DNA of 64,000 nucleotides from Apiospora phragmitis. Lineage: Eukaryota > Ascomycota > Sordariomycetes > Amphisphaeriales > Apiosporaceae. Each line of letters opens with the position of its first letter. Positions within the stretch are counted from its first letter, which is position 1. The stretch spans positions 1,116,001 through 1,180,000 of the forward strand of contig JAQQWL010000004.1 of assembly GCA_038363925.1 (NCBI GenBank), in the 5' to 3' direction. The translations under genes and the position numbers were made by a program. Shown here one piece after another: positions 59,006-64,000 of this stretch. The notes under the pieces are model-generated. The model did not search any database and was not told the origin of the DNA. It saw only the letters and a program-made list of their open reading frames with translations.

Positions 59006-62000
59006 ATGGCTTCCTCGGGGATGTTGACCAAGGTTCGTTGATCCTGCATGCAAACGCCTTCTTCTCGCACGCGGCGCGACCATGTCCCCGTAGTCCTGTG
59101 TCTTTGGGGCTCAATATTGACTGTTTCCTAGTTCGAGTCTAAGTCCTCAAGGGCAAAGGGCATCGCCTTCCACCCCAAGCGGTAAGCACCCCCCCCCCCC
59201 AAAAAAGGACCAATTCGCATAATGTGCCCCGGGCTAATAAGGACTTCATAACAGACCATGGATTCTTGTCTCCCTTCACTCCTCCACTATCCAGCTGTGG
59301 GACTATCGCATGGGTACACTGATCGATAGATTCGAAGAACACGATGGCCCTGTCCGAGGCGTCGATTTCCACAAGACCCAGCCTCTCTTCGTCTCCGGTG
59401 GCGACGACTACAAGATCAAGGTCTGGTCGTACCAGACAAGAAGATGCCTATTCACATTGAACGGCCATCTCGACTACGTGCGAACCGTCTTCTTCCACCA
59501 CGAGCTCCCCTGGATTATCTCCTCCTCGGACGACCAGACCATTCGGATATGGAACTGGCAAAACCGATCCCTCATCTGCACCATGACCGGTCACAACCAC
59601 TACGTCATGTGCGCCCAATTCCACCCCAAGGATGATCTTGTCGTCTCAGCGTCCCTCGATCAATCAGTCCGTGTATGGGATATTTCCGGCCTCCGAAAGA
59701 AGCACTCGGCGCCAACCTCTATGTCATTCGAAGACCAGGTCGCCCGCTCGAACGCTCAACAAACAGACATGTTCGGTAACACTGATGCTATGGTCAAATT
59801 TGTGCTGGAGGGTCATGATCGTGGTGTTAACTGGGTGGCCTTCCATCCAACTGCACCCCATATTGTTTCTGCAGGCGATGACCGACTTATTAAGTTGTGG
59901 CGATTCAGCGAGACCAAAGCATGGGAGGTGGACACTTGCAGAGGGCATTTCCAGAACGCTTCAGGCTGCCTGTTCCACCCTCACCAGGATTTGATTCTAT
60001 CCTGCGGCGAAGACAAGACGATTCGCGTCTGGGACTCACAAAAGCGCACGGCGGTCCAATCCTTTAAGCGAGAGAACGATCGATTTTGGGTCATTGCTGC
60101 CCACCCCGAGATCAACTTGTTCGCGGCCGGTCACGATAACGGTGTGATGGTATTTAAGCTGGAAAGGGAACGACCAGCTTCTACAGTACACCAGAACTCG
60201 CTGTTCTTCATCACCAAGGAAAAGCACGTTCGCTCCTACGATTTCCAGAAGAACCAGGAGAGCCCGACATTGCTTTTCTCTTAAGAGACTGGGAAGCGCC
60301 TGGGTGCCCCCTCGAACTCTGTCTTACAACCCGGCCGAGAGATCTGTTCTGGTCACTTCGCCCTCCGACGGTGGCTCGTATGAGCTGATCAACCTCCCTC
60401 GCGATGGCTCAGGTGCTCTGGATACAAACGACTCAAAGCGTGGCCAAGGTAATTCGGCTATTTTTGTTGCTCGCAACCGTTTTGCCGTCTTGAACACGGC
60501 TTCTCAGACTGTTGATATTAAGGATCTCTCCAACAATATTGCTCGATCGTTCAAGCCTCCGGTTGGAACCACGGACATCTACTTCGGCGGCACCGGCAAC
60601 CTGTTGATTATCACTCCTACCGCTGTTCACCTCTACGATATCCAGCAGAAGAAGAGCATTGCCGAGTTGGCTGTCAACGGCGTCAAATATGTGGTTTGGT
60701 CGAATGATGGTCTTCACGCCGCTCTGCTCAGCAAGCATAATGTGACCATTGTGACCAAGACTCTCGAGCAAGTCAGTACACTCCACGAAACAATTCGTAT
60801 CAAGAGTGCCACCTGGGACGACGCTGGCGTTCTTCTCTACTCGACCCTCAACCATATCAAGTACACTTTGATGAACGGCGACAACGGCATTGTCCGCACT
60901 CTGGACCAGACTGTATATCTTGTGAGGGTGAAGGGTCGCAATGTGTACTGTTTGGACCGCGGTGCCAAACCTAAGGTGCTTATGATCGATCCGACCGAAT
61001 ACCGCTTCAAGCTATCCCTAGTCAAGCGCAACTATAAAGAGATGCTCCACATCATTCGCACTTCAAGTCTGGTTGGCCAGTCTATCATTTCATACCTGCA
61101 GAAGAAGGGTTATCCCGAGATTGCCCTCCAATTCGTCCAGGATCCCGCTACTCGCTTCGAGCTCGCTATCGAGTGCGGAAATCTTGACGTTGCAGTAGAG
61201 ATGTGCAAGGAGCTTGACCGACCAGCGCTATGGAAGAGACTGGGCGACGAGGCCTTGGCGCATGGCAACCATCAAGTTGTTGAGATGTCCTACCAGAAGC
61301 AGAAGCAGTTCGACAAGCTGTCTTTCCTCTACCTTTCTACTGGTGACCACAGCAAGCTGGCCAGGATGGCCAAGATTGCAGAACACCGTGGAGACTTCAC
61401 TGCACGATTCCAAAATGCTCTGTATCTTGGAGAAGTGGAAGATCGGATACAGATGTTCAAGGAGATTGATCAATGTATGTTTTACGACTCTTCCTTCCGA
61501 ATTGCTCTACTGATTTGTTTTTAGACCCGCTTGCATACATGACTGCAAAGGCGCATGGCTTAGAGGAGGAATGCCAGTCTATTCTCGAAGTAACTGGCAT
61601 TACCGAGGACCAGCTGACTCTCCCTGAATTTGGGGAGGCCATTGCTCCGCCTCAACCCGTTGTCCCTACTTACAAGGCGAACTGGCCCACAAAGGCCACC
61701 TCTCAATCGTTCTTCGAGAAGGCCCTTGCTGGCCAGCTCGAGGGCATGAATTTGGAGGACGAGCCTGCCGCAGCCAATGGACTTGATGACGAATTTGCTG
61801 AAGACGACAGCGCCGCCAAGAAGAACGGCGCAATGGATGTTGATGAGGACGAGGACGTCGCAGGCTGGGACATGGGTGATGTCGAGATACCCGAAGCCGA
61901 CGCCGACTTTGTCAACGTGGAGAGCGCAGACGCTGGCGGCGCTGCAGTCAGTGAGGCAGATATGTGGGCTCGAAACTCGCCCCTGGCGGCTGACCATGTC

Positions 62001-62946
62001 GCTGCAGGATCTTTCGAGAGTGCGATGAACTTGCTCAACCGCCAGGTTGGTGCCGTCAACTTCGCGCCGCTCAAGCCTCGATTCCTTGAGATCTACTCGG
62101 CCACGAAATCCTACCTTCCCGCCACAGCTGGCTTACCGCCTTTGGTCAATTATATCCGCCGGACACTTGATGAGACGGATCCTAGAAAGGTCCTCCCCAT
62201 CGTTCCTCGTGATCCTGAATACATCACGACAAACGACCTGCAGAGGGGATACGATGCGATGAGGAGCAACAAGCTTGAAGACTGCTTGGCGGTTTTCAAG
62301 GGTGTTTTGCATTGCATGTTCCTCAATGTGGTGTCTTCGGAAGCGGAGGCAGCGGAAGCGAAGAAACTTATTACCTCTGCCGGTGAATACGTGGTTGCGA
62401 TGATGATTGAGCTTGCGCGGCGACAACTTGGCTCGCAAGACGAGGTCAACGCAAACCCTGCATTATTAAAGCGCAGCTTAGAGCTGTCGGCATACTTCAC
62501 AATCCCCAAGATCCACGTCCCCCATCGCCAATACACCCTGTTCAGTGCGATGAACTTGGCCAACCGGAGCAAGAACTACAGTTCTGCGCTCAGCTTTGCC
62601 AGTCGTATCTTGGCAAATGGCGGCACGGGCAGAATCACCGACTCGGTAAGCCTCCTATTACCCACTCAACTCAATGACGTTAGACTAACCATGTGAACCA
62701 CAGGCCAAGAAGATGAAGGCGGCGTGCGAGCGCAACCCTCACGATAACGTCGAAATCGAGTTTGACCAGTTTGCAGAATTCGATATCTGTGCAGCATCGC
62801 ATACCCCTATTTACAGCGGATCAGCGTATGAGGAATGCTCCTTCGATGGTGCCAAGTACCACTCGAAATACAAGGGCACTGTGTGTGTTGTCTGCGAGGT
62901 TTGCGAAGTTGGTAAGCATGGAAGTGGACTCCGGCTCTTCGCATAG
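59006..62946 (+). CDS. COP1: coatomer subunit alpha (COPI), one frame shift
   Basis: Exons 59006-59032, 59132-59181, 59255-61474, 61525-62645 and 62704-62946; about 1,219 residues, the normal length. Six WD40 repeats form the N-terminal propeller (for example [46 protein letters not shown]). A central WD-associated region follows, then the acidic linker (near 61800-61900) and the C-terminal alpha-COP domain ending [12 protein letters not shown] coats vesicles that move from Golgi to ER and bind KK-tailed cargo. The frame shifts by one base in a T-run at 60274-60277; downstream sequence is fully conserved-looking. Because this gene is essential in yeast, the shift is probably a sequence error. 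Confidence 0.96.
59189..59206. repeat. C12-A6 homopolymer in coatomer alpha intron 2
   Basis: Twelve C followed by six A, just after the donor site of the second intron. Its length is a spot where sequencing is unreliable. Confidence 0.8.
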
Positions 62947-64000
62947 ATATGGGTTCGGGGCATTGGTCAGCGGAAAATGATGAGATGAGAAAGGGGAGCC
63001 CTAAATAGATCATGTAGATCGAACTGTGAACTCTCTGCGAGTCGGTGTAATTCTCCACAGCGAAGCAAAAAAGGAATAGTTACTTACCTCTTAGACGCGG
63101 CAAAAAGGAAGGTGTGAGCGTGGGCTGTTTGATGGTCGGCTGCCTGCGCACCCATCCTCCTGGGCGCGGTGGTGATACAGTTGGCACCACTATAAAAATC
63201 TCTGGCAATTCTAAAACATTCTTCATATTTGACGGTGGTCCTTGACATGAATATTGTGACTGTCCCAGCTTCCCACTCGACTTCATTCGACCAGTTCAGG
63301 GTCAACGTGGACCCTACACTCACCAGCCGATCATATATCTCTAAGTATTGGATTTTCCCCATTTCGACGCCAATGCTTGGAGAAAAAGTTACAAAAAAAG
63401 CTCGAAGAGCGTCACTGCCCTCATATTGTCCATTGGCCTCATGTCGTCGATTGAGAGGCAATATTCAGTGCGTACAGGAAGTACATTCTAATGTTTGTCA
63501 AAAGGGGCAAGTGAGATGATGAGCTAGTGACGCAACTACAACCTACGCTGACAGCCGACTACTTTTTCCCCAGGGCCGAACCCGGTTTCCTTAGAGCTAT
63601 ATAGTTGTTGGCAGTTCTAGGGAACTTAAAGGTCAGGTGGTAACTATTTAATCAACCGAAGCATTTGTGAAGCCCTCGCCAAAGATGAAGCCCCTGCTTC
63701 GGCCTTCACGTAACGGATATGATGCGAACACCTAAGACTAGGCTGGTTGTACGAAACGGTGGTATGCAAGTGGTTGGCTATTGTCGGTTCATTAATCAAC
63801 ATTAAGACTTTCAACTACGGGGTCAAAAAAGGTGCTTGGGGTAGCAGTAGTTCTCTATTTTACGAGTAATGCTGGCCCATATGCCAACCGCCTGCCTTGC
63901 CTTTTGAGTTCTATGCAAATCTGCCAGCTCTAAAGGTCTTGGCTTTGCCACGCAATTTCATATTCATGGTGTTACAGCTAAATAGCGCCCTGCCGGCGTG
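62947..64000. other. right end of window, no gene seen
   Basis: After the coatomer alpha stop codon, only motif-less frames (for example 63084-63461 minus) are found. Confidence 0.45.

Noticed and set aside
63084..63461. 125-codon minus-strand open frame at the window end
   Set aside because: No motif or neighbouring exon; not supported.

Overview
The window comes from a filamentous ascomycete (Pezizomycotina). Genes are interrupted by short introns of about 50-160 bases with GT...AG ends. There are tRNA genes with introns, fungal-only families (RTA1, rhodopsin-type integral membrane proteins, CorA-like proteins, LaeA-like methyltransferases, BBE-like oxidases) and one transposon mutated by C-to-T transitions, as repeat-induced point mutation (RIP) does. 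The style of the Rad54, UGGT and COPA proteins suggests a Sordariomycete, possibly Hypocreales; this is a judgement by eye.

Layout. (1) 0.8-11.5 kb holds an RTA1-type membrane protein, then a branched-chain aminotransferase and a fatty acid synthase beta subunit that diverge from a shared 1.45-kb promoter. That gene pair matches the ToxF and ToxC functions of HC-toxin biosynthesis and related cyclic tetrapeptides. No peptide synthetase lies in the window. (2) 11.9-16.1 kb is core: RAD54 and a mitochondrial carrier. (3) 16.5-26.9 kb is bounded by two inverted tRNA-Ser(AGA) genes and carries accessory genes, all on the minus strand: rhodopsin-type membrane protein, methyltransferase, unknown fragment, SDR and cytochrome P450. 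(4) 27.6-36.4 kb holds an unknown remnant, a secreted lipase, a BBE-like oxidase, a LaeA-like methyltransferase and a small secreted protein. (5) 38.6-39.3 kb is a mosaic of three gene pieces (BCS1-like, LysM, membrane exon). (6) 40.5-51.8 kb holds a protein with two helix-turn-helix repeats, an FHA-domain protein, a complete 1,901-bp RIP-mutated Fot1/pogo-type transposon with inverted ends and TA duplication, a broken BBE-like gene and a broken CorA-like gene. (7) 53.3-62.9 kb is core secretory pathway: UGGT (ER folding sensor, ending in KDEL) and coatomer alpha (COPI), divergently arranged.

Many genes carry single-base reading-frame shifts. One lies in the coatomer alpha gene, which is essential in yeast, so at least part of this pattern probably reflects consensus sequence errors. 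The CorA-like and second BBE-like genes also have in-frame stops and look truly broken.
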